From Kiritimatiellota bacterium (lineage in GTDB: Bacteria > Verrucomicrobiota > Lentisphaeria > Oligosphaerales > JAADHN01), in NCBI GenBank assembly GCA_013151865.1, contig JAADHN010000137.1:1-64000 (forward strand): a DNA stretch of 64,000 nt, written 5' to 3'. The notes below the pieces were generated by a model. That model had not been told where the DNA came from and did no database searches. It was given only the letters and a program-made list of their open reading frames with translations. Positions 28,803-38,111 of the stretch are shown here, in pieces; the stretch's first letter is position 1; each line of letters opens with the position of its first letter. Made by a program: the position numbers and the translations under genes.

Positions 28803-29223
28803 GATGTGGTCCTCCTCGGTCATTCTGCATGTTCCGTGCGAGCGGGCCGGACGGCGCCCGAGCACACTCCGATCCATCGATCCGCACTCGAAGCAAGCTG
28901 AGAAGCAGCCCCTGCCGGGGGGCGCCCATGCGCTGCGAATGCAAATTCAATCTGCCTCTGCAGTCACGGAACGGTGACGTAAGATAGTGCACAAAAGCAG
29001 GGTTACCCAACAACAGCGTTTTCAGGGCCTTGGAGTTGGAAGCGAAAGCCCGGCATCGGTATTCGCCTGAGCACGCAACAAGAAAGTGCACCGTCGTGGA
29101 ATCGGCGCCGGGCCGTGCTTCGGATGCCTCGCGGAAGGACACAACTCGCGGAGACGTTTGCCCGCATACGGATGCTCGCCGACCTCAGGCGGGCCGGGGG
29201 TTGATGATTTCGCCCGGGCCAAG
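28803..29223. other. upstream region of the DUF4091 gene
   Basis: About 420 bp between gcvPB (its stop) and the DUF4091 start; both genes are on the minus strand. A small hairpin GTCAC-GGAACG-GTGAC lies near 28962-28977. A weak minus-strand pair, TTGGGT and TATCTT with 18-bp spacing near 28984-29013, could be the promoter. No gene is seen. Confidence 0.35.
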
Positions 29224-30669
29224 TCAAAGGGCGGCAAAATCCATCTGCTTGACGGCGCGGAGTTCGTCGGGTCGGGAAACGGAGGTGGTAAGGGGCGCGC
29301 GTTTCACGGCTTCCGGGTCAGTCTCGCAGAGGTGAGCGATCTGTCGCATGGCGGCAATGAAGCGGTCCAGGGTCTGCTTGCTCTCCGTCTCGGTGGGTTC
29401 GATCATCAGGGCTTCGCGGACGATGAGCGGGAAATACACGGTCGGCGGGTGGAACCCGGCGTCGATCAGGGCCTTGGCAATGTCCATGGCTTTGACCCCG
29501 CAGGCGTCGAGTTGTCGTTTGGCACTGATGACGAATTCGTGCATACACGTTCCGGGGTAGGGAACGTCGTAGACGTCTTTCAGACGGTTCATCACGTAGT
29601 TGGCGTTCAGTACGGCGTTCTCCGCCGCCTCGCGCAGTCCGTCGGCCCCGAGCAGGCGGATGTAGGCATAGGCGCGCAGTAGAACGAGGAAGTTCCCGTA
29701 GAACGGCGCGATGTAGCCGATGGATTTGGGGAAATCGTATTCGAGGGCGTAGGTGTTGTCGGAACGCTTGACCACGCGCGAAATGGGCAAGAAACCCGCC
29801 AGGTGCTCGCGCACGCCGACGGGCCCCGCCCCGGGCCCGCCGCCCCCGTGAGGCGTACCGAAGGTCTTGTGCAGGTTGAGGTGGACCACGTCGAACCCGG
29901 CGTCGCCCGGCCGGAAACGGCCGAGGGTGGCGTTCAGGTTGGCGCCGTCGTAGTACAATTGGGCGTCGTAGCGATGTGCGAGGTCCGCAATGCGCTGGAT
30001 TTCCGAGTTGAACAGTCCCAGCGTGTTCGGATTGGTCATCATGATCGCGGCGGTCTGTTCGCCGATCATGCCGGTGAGCGCCTGGAAATCGAGCGCTCCG
30101 GTTTCCCGGTCCGTGGGGGCAGGCCGGACCTTGAATCCGGCGGTGGCGGCGCTCGAGGGGTTGGTGCCGTGGGCCTCGTCGGGGATGAGGACTTCGGTCT
30201 TGCGGTTGCCGCGGTCCCGGTGATAGGCGGCGATGAGCATCATGCCGGTAAGCTCCCCGTGCGCCCCGGCCAAGGGCTGGAGGGTGAAGGCGTGCATTCC
30301 GGTGATTTCGCACAAAAGCTGTTCGAGTTCGTATAGGACGGCCAGGGCGCCCTGAGTGAGCATCCCGCCTCGGCGCAACTGCGGCAGCAGCGGGTGGAGA
30401 TTCACGAAACCTTCGAGTCCGGCCACCTTTTCGCAGACCTTTGGGTTGTACTTCATGGTGCACGACCCCAGGGGATAGAAGCGGTTGTCCACGCCCACGT
30501 TGCGGCGAGACAGCTCCGTAAAATGCCGGACCACGTCCAGTTCGGACAGTTCGCAGAGGCGCAAGGGCGTCCCCCGGCGGTAGGCTGTGGGCACTTCCCC
30601 CACAACCGGCACGTCGTTTTGGGGCAACGCCACGCCGCGCCGCCCCGGTACACTCTTTTCGAAGATCAC
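29224..30669 (-). CDS. gcvPB: glycine dehydrogenase (decarboxylating) subunit 2
   Basis: PLP-binding half of the split P-protein of the glycine cleavage system, which decarboxylates glycine and passes the aminomethyl group to GcvH. It is 481 aa from GTG 30669. The PLP lysine is in NLHKTFGTPHGGGGPG; FYPLGSCTMKYNPK and PLAGAHGELTGM are family blocks. The start codon overlaps the gcvPA stop as GTGA; a GTG two codons upstream is an alternative. It is the last gene of gcvT-gcvH-gcvPA-gcvPB. No lpdA lies in the window. Confidence 0.96.
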   Translation of the reverse strand: MIFEKSVPGRRGVALPQNDVPVVGEVPTAYRRGTPLRLCELSELDVVRHFTELSRRNVGVDNRFYPLGSCTMKYNPKVCEKVAGLEGFVNLHPLLPQLRRGGMLTQGALAVLYELEQLLCEITGMHAFTLQPLAGAHGELTGMMLIAAYHRDRGNRKTEVLIPDEAHGTNPSSAATAGFKVRPAPTDRETGALDFQALTGMIGEQTAAIMMTNPNTLGLFNSEIQRIADLAHRYDAQLYYDGANLNATLGRFRPGDAGFDVVHLNLHKTFGTPHGGGGPGAGPVGVREHLAGFLPISRVVKRSDNTYALEYDFPKSIGYIAPFYGNFLVLLRAYAYIRLLGADGLREAAENAVLNANYVMNRLKDVYDVPYPGTCMHEFVISAKRQLDACGVKAMDIAKALIDAGFHPPTVYFPLIVREALMIEPTETESKQTLDRFIAAMRQIAHLCETDPEAVKRAPLTTSVSRPDELRAVKQMDFAAL

Positions 30670-32003
30670 TGCCACAGTACAGCCTCCATGGCTTCGGCGA
30701 GGCGGCCGATCTCGTACCGGGTACGTTTTTCGGTGACGCTGACCAACAGGAAGTTTTCCATTCCGGCATAGTACCGGCCCAGGGGAAACCCGGCGGCGAA
30801 CCCCAGGTCGATCATACGGCCCACGAATTCGCCGGCATCCATGGGAAGGCGAACTGTGAACTCGTTGAACGTGGGCGACGATTCCATGACCTGTACGCCG
30901 CGGATCGTCCCGAGCCGTTCCCGGGCGTACCGGGCCTTGTTCAGGCAGAGCGAGGCCACCTGTTCGAGTCCCCGCTTGCCAAGCAAACTCAAGTAAATAT
31001 GGGCGCGCAGCGCACACAAGGCCTGGTTCGTACAGATGTTCGAAGTGGCCTTTTCCCGCCGGACATGCTGTTCCCGCGCCTGGAGCGTCAGGACGAACGC
31101 CTCGCGTCCCTCACGGTCCACGGTGCGTCCGACCAGGCGTCCCGGCATCTTGCGAACCAGCTTCTTGCGGGTGGCCATAAAACCCAGGTACGGACCGCCG
31201 AAGGACAGCGGGATGCCCAGGGACTGACCTTCGCCCGTGGCAATGTCCACCCCCATCTCCCCGGGCGTCTTGAGCACGGCCAGGGCCACGGGGTAGACGG
31301 ACTGAATGGTAAGAATGCCCAAGTCCCGGCAGCGGGCCGTCACGTCGCTGTGATCGTCCACCACACCGAAAAAATTCGGGTTCTGCAGGATTACCGCCGC
31401 GGTGTTTTCGTCCAAGGCGCCAAACAGGTTTTCGCGGTCCGTCTGACCGTGACAGACCTCGACCTCGTGAAACTCGATGTCCAAGTTGGCGGTATAGTTG
31501 TACAACATTCGGCGGTAGATGGGATTGACGCCGCCGTCCACCACCACTTTCGGCCGGCCGGTGGCATGGATGGCCATCTGGCACGCTTCATACAGGGCGG
31601 TCCCGCCGTCGTACAGAGAGGCATTGGCCACTTCCAGGTCGGTCAGACGGCAGATGTGGCTTTGGTACTCGTAGGTTGCCTGGAGCATGCCCTGAGACAT
31701 CTCCGGCTGGTACGGCGTGTACGAAGTGTAAAACTCGCTGCGCCCGGCCAGGGCGTCCACCGCGGCCGGAATGAAATGGTCGTAAAAGCCCGCACCGACG
31801 AATTTCACCAAGTGCGAGTAATTCCGGTCCGCCAGTTCCCGAAAATGGGCCACGGTTTCGAGTTCGGACCGCCCCGGGGGGAGGGCGAACGATCGCGGCG
31901 CCAATTCCGGCGGAATGTCCGCAAACAGCTCGTCGATGCTGTGGAATCCGCAGGCTTCGAGCATCCTCGCCCGCTCCACAGCAGTGTTGGCGACGTAACT
32001 CAT
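30666..32003 (-). CDS. gcvPA: glycine dehydrogenase (decarboxylating) subunit 1
   Basis: Partner subunit of the split P-protein, 445 aa, with the PLP-transferase fold but no PLP lysine. Family blocks include FVGAGFYDHFIPAAVD, YTPYQPEMSQGMLQATYEYQ, ASLYDGGTALYEA and REKATSNICTNQALCALRA. The ATG at 32003 overlaps the gcvH stop as ATGA. The gene ends in a GTGA overlap with gcvPB, so all three are translationally coupled. Confidence 0.97.
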   Translation of the reverse strand: MSYVANTAVERARMLEACGFHSIDELFADIPPELAPRSFALPPGRSELETVAHFRELADRNYSHLVKFVGAGFYDHFIPAAVDALAGRSEFYTSYTPYQPEMSQGMLQATYEYQSHICRLTDLEVANASLYDGGTALYEACQMAIHATGRPKVVVDGGVNPIYRRMLYNYTANLDIEFHEVEVCHGQTDRENLFGALDENTAAVILQNPNFFGVVDDHSDVTARCRDLGILTIQSVYPVALAVLKTPGEMGVDIATGEGQSLGIPLSFGGPYLGFMATRKKLVRKMPGRLVGRTVDREGREAFVLTLQAREQHVRREKATSNICTNQALCALRAHIYLSLLGKRGLEQVASLCLNKARYARERLGTIRGVQVMESSPTFNEFTVRLPMDAGEFVGRMIDLGFAAGFPLGRYYAGMENFLLVSVTEKRTRYEIGRLAEAMEAVLWQ

Positions 32004-32389
32004 GCTTCTTCTTCCACGAGTTTTTCGTACGCCGCTGCATCCAGCAGGGCCCCGGTCTCGCCGGCGTCTAAATCCCGGAGCTTGAACATCCACCCCTTGC
32101 CGTACGGATCTTCATTGATGATTTCCGGGGCGTCCTCGAGTTCCGGGTTGATTTCGCCGACCGTACCGGACAGGGGCGAGAACAGGTCGGAGGCGGCCTT
32201 GACGGACTCGATCGAGCCGCACTCGCTTCCCTGCGTGAGGCGCTGTCCGACTTCGGGCAATTCCACGTAGGTTATGTCGCCAAGGGCATCCTGGGCATGG
32301 TCCGTGATGCCCACCACGGCCAGGTCGCCCTCGATTCTGACCCACTCGTGCGACTCGAGGTACAGGCGATCGGTCGGCGTTTTGTTCAT
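32000..32389 (-). CDS. gcvH: glycine cleavage system H protein
   Basis: Lipoyl carrier that shuttles the aminomethyl group between P, T and L proteins. It is 129 aa. The lipoylated lysine is Lys64 in ESVKAASD; SHEWVRIEGDLAVVGITDHAQ and GDITYVELPEVG are typical. The ATG at 32389 gives the standard N-terminus; the frame continues upstream but without homology. It sits 65 bp after gcvT and overlaps gcvPA by four bases. Confidence 0.97.
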   Translation of the reverse strand: MNKTPTDRLYLESHEWVRIEGDLAVVGITDHAQDALGDITYVELPEVGQRLTQGSECGSIESVKAASDLFSPLSGTVGEINPELEDAPEIINEDPYGKGWMFKLRDLDAGETGALLDAAAYEKLVEEEA

Positions 32390-32454
32390 TGGGTTTTTTC
32401 CTCTTGTTTGTTGCCGGCAATTCGCGTTCGGTCCAACACGGCATAACGCACGAT

Positions 32455-33552
32455 TCAGACCAGGAACTCGCGGAATGGTCGGCGCGCGCTGCCCAGTCGG
32501 TAGAAGGGGGTCTCCGTTACTCGTGCCGTCAAGCGATGGCGGCCGGCGTCGATTCCGAGCACTTGACCCGGTCCGGTCAAGTCTGTGCGCACGTAAGCCA
32601 TGGCTACGGCGACCTTGAGCGAGGGCGCAAAGCTCCCGCTGGTCACGCGTCCGACGGGCACGCCGGTCGCATCGATCACAACCTGCCCGGACCGGGCGCT
32701 GCGCCGTCCTTCGAGGACCAGGCCCACCAAACGTTCTTTCACGGCGTCGGGAGTGCGTACGGCAGTCGCGCCAATGAATGTTTTGCTCCGGGAGAGGGCC
32801 CAGTCCATCCCTGCTTCGGCGGCATTCCGTTCCCGGCTCAGCTCGTGTCCATGCAGCGGGTATCCCATCTCCAGTCGAAGCGTATCCCGCGCTCCGAGCC
32901 CTGCCGGCGCGGCATCCGATTCGAGACATGCCCGCCACAACCGGGGGGCCAAGTCGGCGGAACAGTACAGCTCAAAGCCGATTTCACCCGTGTAGCCGGT
33001 TCGACTCACCAGGATCGGCTCGCGCTCGAACATGGCCTGACGAAAATGGAAGTACCTCAAAGCTTCGATCGGCTCATCGAGCAGACGGTTCAATATTCGG
33101 ACCGAAGACGGACCTTGCAGGTCCAGCTTGGCGGTCTCCGCCGAAACGTTCAAAGCCCGGGAGGCGGGTGAAAGGTGCTCGCAGATCCAGGCGAAGTCTC
33201 GGTCCTGCGTGCCCGCGTTGACCACCATCATGAACTCGTCCGTACCGAGCCGATAGACGATTTGATCGTCCAGCACACCGCCGTCTTCCGTACAGAGAAA
33301 ACCGTAGCGGCAGCGCCCCGGTTCGAGCGACGCCACGTCGCAAGACAAGAGGTTTTCGAGGTCCGCGAGTGCTGTTTCCCCCTGGATGCGGAACTCGCCC
33401 ATGTGGCAAACATCGAACACTGCCGCCGCGGACCGGACCGCATGGTGCTCCGCCAGGATACCCGTGTATTGAATGGGCATTTCAAAACCGCCGAACGGAG
33501 CCATTCGGGCGCCGAGGGCGATGTGCTCGTCGTGGAGAACAGTTCGTCGCAT
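32455..33552 (-). CDS. gcvT: aminomethyltransferase (glycine cleavage T protein)
   Basis: Transfers the one-carbon unit from the H-protein arm to tetrahydrofolate and releases ammonia. It is 365 aa with GFEMPIQYTGILAEHHAVR, VFDVCHMGEF, VSRTGYTGEIGFELY and GARDTLRLEMGYPLHGHEL. The ATG at 33552 was chosen at the onset of homology; the frame is open far upstream, and no clear Shine-Dalgarno is present. It is the first gene of the gcv operon, whose promoter should lie in 33553-34000. I see no glycine-riboswitch core there. Confidence 0.96.
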   Translation of the reverse strand: MRRTVLHDEHIALGARMAPFGGFEMPIQYTGILAEHHAVRSAAAVFDVCHMGEFRIQGETALADLENLLSCDVASLEPGRCRYGFLCTEDGGVLDDQIVYRLGTDEFMMVVNAGTQDRDFAWICEHLSPASRALNVSAETAKLDLQGPSSVRILNRLLDEPIEALRYFHFRQAMFEREPILVSRTGYTGEIGFELYCSADLAPRLWRACLESDAAPAGLGARDTLRLEMGYPLHGHELSRERNAAEAGMDWALSRSKTFIGATAVRTPDAVKERLVGLVLEGRRSARSGQVVIDATGVPVGRVTSGSFAPSLKVAVAMAYVRTDLTGPGQVLGIDAGRHRLTARVTETPFYRLGSARRPFREFLV

Positions 33553-34321
33553 GGAGAGTTTTGCATTCCGGTCGGCGCGGGGCTCGATTGTTCCCAACGG
33601 TCCCAAGGCCAAAATGAATTCGCCGGCCCTGCAACACAGTCCGAACGTTACGCGCCCGCGCCGCAAATACGACCGCATTCGGGGGTTGGATTGGGAACGG
33701 GAGAGACCGGCATCCGCTCGTGGTAGTCTATCCGGCCGTGCCCGGAAATCAACCGGGAGGCCCGCCGAAAAGGTCGGCGCGGCCATCCCGCCGCGGCCCG
33801 AGTCCAAAAGTTCGGGCGAGCGAGACACGGAGCGCCGGAGGCAAACTGTTCGGCCGGCTCGACGGCACTCGATCTTGTTTCGCGACGGGCAATTGGCCGG
33901 GGTCGCCCCAAAGCCCCCCCCATCTTCGCGGCCGGCAAACGGGAACCGCCCCGAAGGTTCTTCCCTTATCTTGACAGCTCGGTGTTCCAAGGCTATTTTT
34001 TTGGCGGATATTCCACGACGGCGCGACCCGACGTGTCGGGGTGACGCCGTTCTCCCCGCAAGTTCACCGCCGACAGACGAAAGATACCCCGGTACCCGCT
34101 TTCCGAATGTCTCGAACCAGCCTGGAACGCAGGCCGCCGCCGATTCTTTGGACGGCACCGTTCACCCGGCGGACGTCCTGCCGCAGATGCGACAAACGAA
34201 CTCGGCCTGCTCTTCCCGCAACGGCCTGAGGCCAGGACGCGCCGCCTCGACCTGCCGGGCAGTGTGCTTTGCGGCCGGGACCCTCGAGCTGCGATGCTCG
34301 GACAATTCTGAGACGCACCGT
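33553..34321. other. divergent intergenic region gcvT / sensor kinase
   Basis: About 770 bp with no convincing gene. It holds a strong plus-strand promoter at 33971-33999 and a CCCGAC-GT-GTCGGG hairpin at 34027-34040 just after it, possibly an operator or leader hairpin. The gcvT promoter should be in the left half but is not evident. A short antisense frame with a lone CRICG motif near 34190 is not enough to call. Confidence 0.4.
33971..33999 (+). promoter_or_regulatory. sigma-70-type promoter upstream of the sensor kinase
   Basis: Perfect -35 TTGACA at 33971-33976, 17-bp spacer, -10 TATTTT at 33994-33999 (four of six). It is the best promoter match in the window and points at the kinase gene, leaving a leader of about 315 nt. 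Confidence 0.5.
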
Positions 34322-36703
34322 ATGCAGACGTTGTCACGCTTGGCTGTCCATCCGGGTCGACTCGTGCGCGCCGGACCGACTGTGCCTTTAGCCGGTTTTC
34401 TCCTGCTGGTCGCGACGTTGGGGGCGGGGGGCGCTACGGCGGCGTCGGACCCGACTCCTGCACGTGTCGTCCGCGTCGGCGCTTACAGCAACGGACCGCT
34501 GGTATTTCGCGACGTTGCCGGAAAGGTTGAAGGTCTTTTTCCGGATCTGCCGGCCGCCGCGGACCGCCGGGTGGCAGTCGACCGGGCAGGCGTATGCCTT
34601 CGGCTGGAAGGGCTGATGAGCCGTTGGATCGGCAGATGGACGGAGCGGGGCAGGGCGGAATGGCTGCCGTGGCTCTTGTGGGGGGCGGTCTTTTTGGCAC
34701 TGACAACGGGCGGGGCGCTGTTGGTGGCGTTCACGTTTCGGCGGCGGCTGGCGGTGCGAACCACCGAATTGGCGCGCATGAACAGCCTGCTGCGGATGAT
34801 CCTGGACACCATCCCGGTCTGCGTGTTCTGGGAAGACCGGGAAGCGCGATTGATGGGGTGCAACCGCGCCTACGCCGAACGCCTCGGACTCGATGATCCG
34901 AAAGCGGCAATCGGCAAACCCGCCGCGGACCTGGGGTTGAATGAAGACCTCGAGAAGCGCCGGCGCGACGACCTCGAGGTCATGGAAAAACGACAGGCGG
35001 TGTTCCGGGAAGAAGAACTGCAGGACCTGCCGGACGGACGCCGTCGCATCGTCCGCACCAGCAAAGCGCCGTTAACCGACGGGTCCGGGCGCGTGATCGG
35101 CTTGGTCGGCGCCTTCGAGGATGTTACCGAAAAACGCCGAAATGAACTCGAGCGGTTGCGGTTGATGGCGGCCATCGAACATGCCGCCGAGGTGATCATG
35201 GTGACCGATGCGCACGGGACGATCGAGTACGTCAATCCCGCTTTCTCCGAAGTGACCGGGTACCAGCCTCACGAGGCAGTGGGCCGCAACCCCCGCTTCT
35301 TGAAAAGCGACAAGCAGGACGACGTTTTCTACACGAACCTGTGGCAAACCATCACTTCGGGAAAAGTGTGGCGCGGCCGTCTGGTCAACCGCCGAAAGGA
35401 TGCTCGTCTTTATCACACGGCAGCCACGATATCGCCGGTCTTCGATGAATCGGGGACGATTCTGAATTTTGTGGCGGTCGAACGGGATGTGACGCGCGAG
35501 GTCGATCTCGAGCAGCAGATCCATGAATCACAGCGCCTCGAGGTGGTCGGCCAGCTCGCCGGCGGTATGGCCCACGACTTCCGCAATATCCTCCAGGCGC
35601 AAATGGGATTGCTTGAGTTCGCCCGGGAAGATGCGGGCGCCGAAACACAGGCGGTTCGGGACATCGATGAGGCTTTGGCCTGCGCCCGACGGGCCGCGGA
35701 CCTGACCCACAAGCTCCTCGCTTTCAGTCGGCGCCAGATTCTCAAGATTGAGACGCTCGACGTGAACGCCGTCCTGGCGGATTTTATCCAGATGGTGCGC
35801 CGCCTGATCCCCGAGGACATCAAGGTGCAACTTGTCCCGGGACGGGTGGGAACGGTCAATGCGGACCGCGTGCAACTCGAGCAGGTGCTCCTGAATCTGG
35901 CGCTCAACGCCCGGGACGCCATGCCCGAGGGCGGGATCCTGAGCCTGAAAACCGAGACGGTGCATCTGGACGAAGAGTACCGGAAAGCCCATCCTTGGGC
36001 CGTGCCCGGCCGCTATGTGCTGATCAGTGTCGCCGACACCGGCTTCGGCATGGAAGAGGACACTCTGGCCCGAGTTTTCGAGCCGTTTTTCACCACCAAA
36101 GCCGTGGGGCGAGGCACGGGGCTCGGGCTGGCCATGGTGTACGGGATCGTGCGGCAGCACGACGGTATGGTGCGGGTTCACAGCGAGCCCGGCAAAGGTG
36201 CTACGTTCAACGTCTACCTGCCGGAAGCGGAACAGCGCGCCGCGGAGGGGAACGCGGACCGGCCGGGACCGGCGCCGGGCGGAAGCGAAGGCATCCTCGT
36301 GGTCGAGGATGATGCCGGGGTCCGACGTGCCCTTCAAGGGATGCTGCGCCGAGCCGGCTATCGACTTTTCGTCGCCTCGAACGGCGCCGAGGCCTGCGAA
36401 CTTATCGAGAGCCACCGGGACGAGATCGCCATGGCCATCGTGGACGTCGTCATGCCCGGCATGGGCGGCCGGGAAGTCTATCGCAGGCTCAAGCACGCCA
36501 AGCCCGAACTCCGCGTCCTGTTCAGCACGGGATACAGCGAGGGCGCCATTCACACCCGCTTCATTCTGGACGAAGGACTGGAGCTTTTCCAGAAGCCGTA
36601 TGACGGTCAGGCACTGCTGCGCAAGGTCCGCAGCATGCTCGACGAGAGTCGTTCAACCCACCGGGGCCCTCCGACGGCCCCCCTGCAGCACAGCGGAGAG
36701 TGA
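34322..36703 (+). CDS. hybrid sensor histidine kinase (PAS-PAS-HisKA-HATPase-REC) with truncated periplasmic sensor
   Basis: 793-aa inner-membrane kinase. After a signal or first span ([19 protein letters not shown], residues 22-40) comes [18 protein letters not shown] (50-67), the opening of a family-3 solute-binding sensor. Only about 65 residues later is the second membrane span ([18 protein letters not shown], 114-131), so some 200 residues of the usual binding domain are missing. PAS1 is about 155-270 and PAS2 about 280-395. The phosphorylated His418 is in GGMAHDFRN. ATPase boxes are [16 protein letters not shown] and [13 protein letters not shown]. The receiver starts [10 protein letters not shown] and has [10 protein letters not shown] and QKPY. 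No output domain or separate regulator is adjacent. The ATG at 34322 is the first that fits the membrane topology. An oxidoreductase gene follows 4 bp after the stop. Confidence 0.9.
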   Translation: MQTLSRLAVHPGRLVRAGPTVPLAGFLLLVATLGAGGATAASDPTPARVVRVGAYSNGPLVFRDVAGKVEGLFPDLPAAADRRVAVDRAGVCLRLEGLMSRWIGRWTERGRAEWLPWLLWGAVFLALTTGGALLVAFTFRRRLAVRTTELARMNSLLRMILDTIPVCVFWEDREARLMGCNRAYAERLGLDDPKAAIGKPAADLGLNEDLEKRRRDDLEVMEKRQAVFREEELQDLPDGRRRIVRTSKAPLTDGSGRVIGLVGAFEDVTEKRRNELERLRLMAAIEHAAEVIMVTDAHGTIEYVNPAFSEVTGYQPHEAVGRNPRFLKSDKQDDVFYTNLWQTITSGKVWRGRLVNRRKDARLYHTAATISPVFDESGTILNFVAVERDVTREVDLEQQIHESQRLEVVGQLAGGMAHDFRNILQAQMGLLEFAREDAGAETQAVRDIDEALACARRAADLTHKLLAFSRRQILKIETLDVNAVLADFIQMVRRLIPEDIKVQLVPGRVGTVNADRVQLEQVLLNLALNARDAMPEGGILSLKTETVHLDEEYRKAHPWAVPGRYVLISVADTGFGMEEDTLARVFEPFFTTKAVGRGTGLGLAMVYGIVRQHDGMVRVHSEPGKGATFNVYLPEAEQRAAEGNADRPGPAPGGSEGILVVEDDAGVRRALQGMLRRAGYRLFVASNGAEACELIESHRDEIAMAIVDVVMPGMGGREVYRRLKHAKPELRVLFSTGYSEGAIHTRFILDEGLELFQKPYDGQALLRKVRSMLDESRSTHRGPPTAPLQHSGE

Positions 36704-36707
36704 CATC

Positions 36708-37742
36708 ATGGACAAAACCAGGGGCGAAGGCCCGATGCGGATCGGCGTGATCGGGGCCGGCGGTATTGCCCGAGGCGTTCATCTGCCATCGCTCAATGAC
36801 ATGGACGACGTTGAGGTCGTCGCAATCTGCGATATCCTCGAAGACCGCGCCCGCGCCATGGCCGAGAAGTACGCCATTCCCAACGTGTATACGCTTTACA
36901 AGGAAATGCTCGAACACGAGGCTTCTGAATTGGATGCGGTCTTTGCGTTGGTCGAGCCGGGCAACATGTTTCACGTGGCCTGGACCTGTCTCGAGGCCGG
37001 TTTGGACACTTTTTGCGAAAAGCCGCCCGGCATCAACCTCATGCAGGCCGAGACCCTGGCGCGTAAAGCCGAGGAAGCTGGGAAGATCCTACAGGTCGGA
37101 TTCAACCGCCGGCACATCCCCGTGGTTCGCGAGGCGCTCGATATCGTGCGGCGCAGCACGACCGTCACGCAGGTCGAGGGGTGTTTTTTCAAGTGCGGGA
37201 CCGGGGCGTTCGATCACGGCAGCCTCAGCGCGTTCATGTCGGACACGATCCACGCCGTGGATTTGGTTCGCTCTATGGCGAACGGTGAACCGGTGGCAGT
37301 CGCCTCCGTGCAGGCCAGTCACGGCGAACCCGTCCTGAATGCCTGGAACGGCATTTGTCGGTTCGACAACGGCGTCATGGGCATCATCAAAGCCAACTAC
37401 CAGACCGGCGGCCGGGTGCACCGGTTCGAGGTGCATGGCCCGGCTGTGAGCGCCTTCATCAATCTGGGCTTCGGCGGAGCCGACTGCGAGGCGACCATCC
37501 TTTCGCACCACGGCAAGGCCCAGTATTCGCTGGCGTCGCGTGGGACCGGAGATCAGGGGGCCATCCGCCTGGACGGCAAGCAACTCGCCGGCAGCGACGA
37601 GTTCTATCGGTACTACGGCTTCTACCAGGAGGACCGGCATTTCATCGACTGCCTGAAAGCCCGGAAAGAGCCGGAAACCTCGATCGCGGATGCGGTCAAG
37701 TCCATGCGGCTGGCAGAGATGTTGGTTGCCGGTCGGATCTAG
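36708..37742 (+). CDS. Gfo/Idh/MocA-family oxidoreductase
   Basis: NAD(P)-dependent sugar or inositol dehydrogenase-like protein, 344 aa, probably cytoplasmic. The Rossmann nucleotide motif is GVIGAGGIARGVHLP; the catalytic-lysine motif is CEKPPGINL (EKP type), then QVGFNRRHIPVV. The C-terminal alpha/beta domain has GAFDHGSLSAFMSDTIHAVDL. The ATG at 36708 has GGAGAG 8 bp upstream; an ATG nine codons later (GPMRIGV) would also fit. It begins 4 bp after the kinase stop, so the two are probably co-transcribed, an odd pairing that may link the kinase to a sugar pathway. Confidence 0.92.
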   Translation: MDKTRGEGPMRIGVIGAGGIARGVHLPSLNDMDDVEVVAICDILEDRARAMAEKYAIPNVYTLYKEMLEHEASELDAVFALVEPGNMFHVAWTCLEAGLDTFCEKPPGINLMQAETLARKAEEAGKILQVGFNRRHIPVVREALDIVRRSTTVTQVEGCFFKCGTGAFDHGSLSAFMSDTIHAVDLVRSMANGEPVAVASVQASHGEPVLNAWNGICRFDNGVMGIIKANYQTGGRVHRFEVHGPAVSAFINLGFGGADCEATILSHHGKAQYSLASRGTGDQGAIRLDGKQLAGSDEFYRYYGFYQEDRHFIDCLKARKEPETSIADAVKSMRLAEMLVAGRI

Positions 37743-37833
37743 CCTGAGCCCGGTCGAAAAGGGTGCATGGCCGCGCGGGGACTCGCTCTGCCGTCCTCCG
37801 CTCGCAGCCGATCCCGGTTGGCGGGGGAGACGG

Positions 37834-37870
37834 GTCCGCCTCAGGCGGACAGCGATTCGCCTCTGGCGAA
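37834..37870. repeat. two tandem hairpins
   Basis: GTCCGCC-TCA-GGCGGAC (37834-37850) and TTCGCC-TCT-GGCGAA (37856-37870) stand side by side, each a perfect stem with a three-base loop. They lie about 90 bp after the oxidoreductase stop and before the foldback element in a convergent gap, so they may terminate transcription; no T-run is present. Confidence 0.7.
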
Positions 37871-37917
37871 GCGCGACAACTCCCGCGGCTCACACCCCCT
37901 TTGTGGCCGGGCCCTAG

Positions 37918-38086
37918 CCTGAACAATGCATGAGTCACCTACTGCGATGATGTGCATCTCGCTGGCCTTCGAACATTGCTCTCGTTCGCCAACCGAGGCG
38001 GTGTTTCAACACAGCCGCGTTCGGCGCGGTGACCTGACCCCGTGCAAGCTGCGCCCTCTCGCTCCGGAGGCTATGAACTGATCGGG
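37918..38086 (-). mobile_element. MITE-like foldback element, copy A
   Basis: About 169 bp, non-coding, between two convergent genes. In reverse complement it matches copies at 43226-43400 and 45925-46099. Shared blocks with the copy at 45925 are GATCAxTTCAT, GCGAGAGGGCGCAGC, GGCTGTGTTG-AACACCGCC and TGTTCAGG. The ends form imperfect inverted repeats (CCTGAACAATGCAT on one side, CCCGATCAGTTCAT on the other). The central hairpin is at 37997-38016. No open frame or transposase is present, so it would need enzymes supplied in trans, if it moves at all. Confidence 0.6.
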
Positions 38087-38111
38087 GTAGGTCGATCAGA
38101 CCGATGCGGCA

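Noticed and set aside
33553-34000. Glycine riboswitch before gcvT
   Set aside because: No CCGAAGGGGCAA-like core on the minus strand.
34064-34318. Minus-strand frames with a CRICG motif upstream of the sensor kinase
   Set aside because: Only one CxxC, no start with ribosome site, and no recognisable domain.
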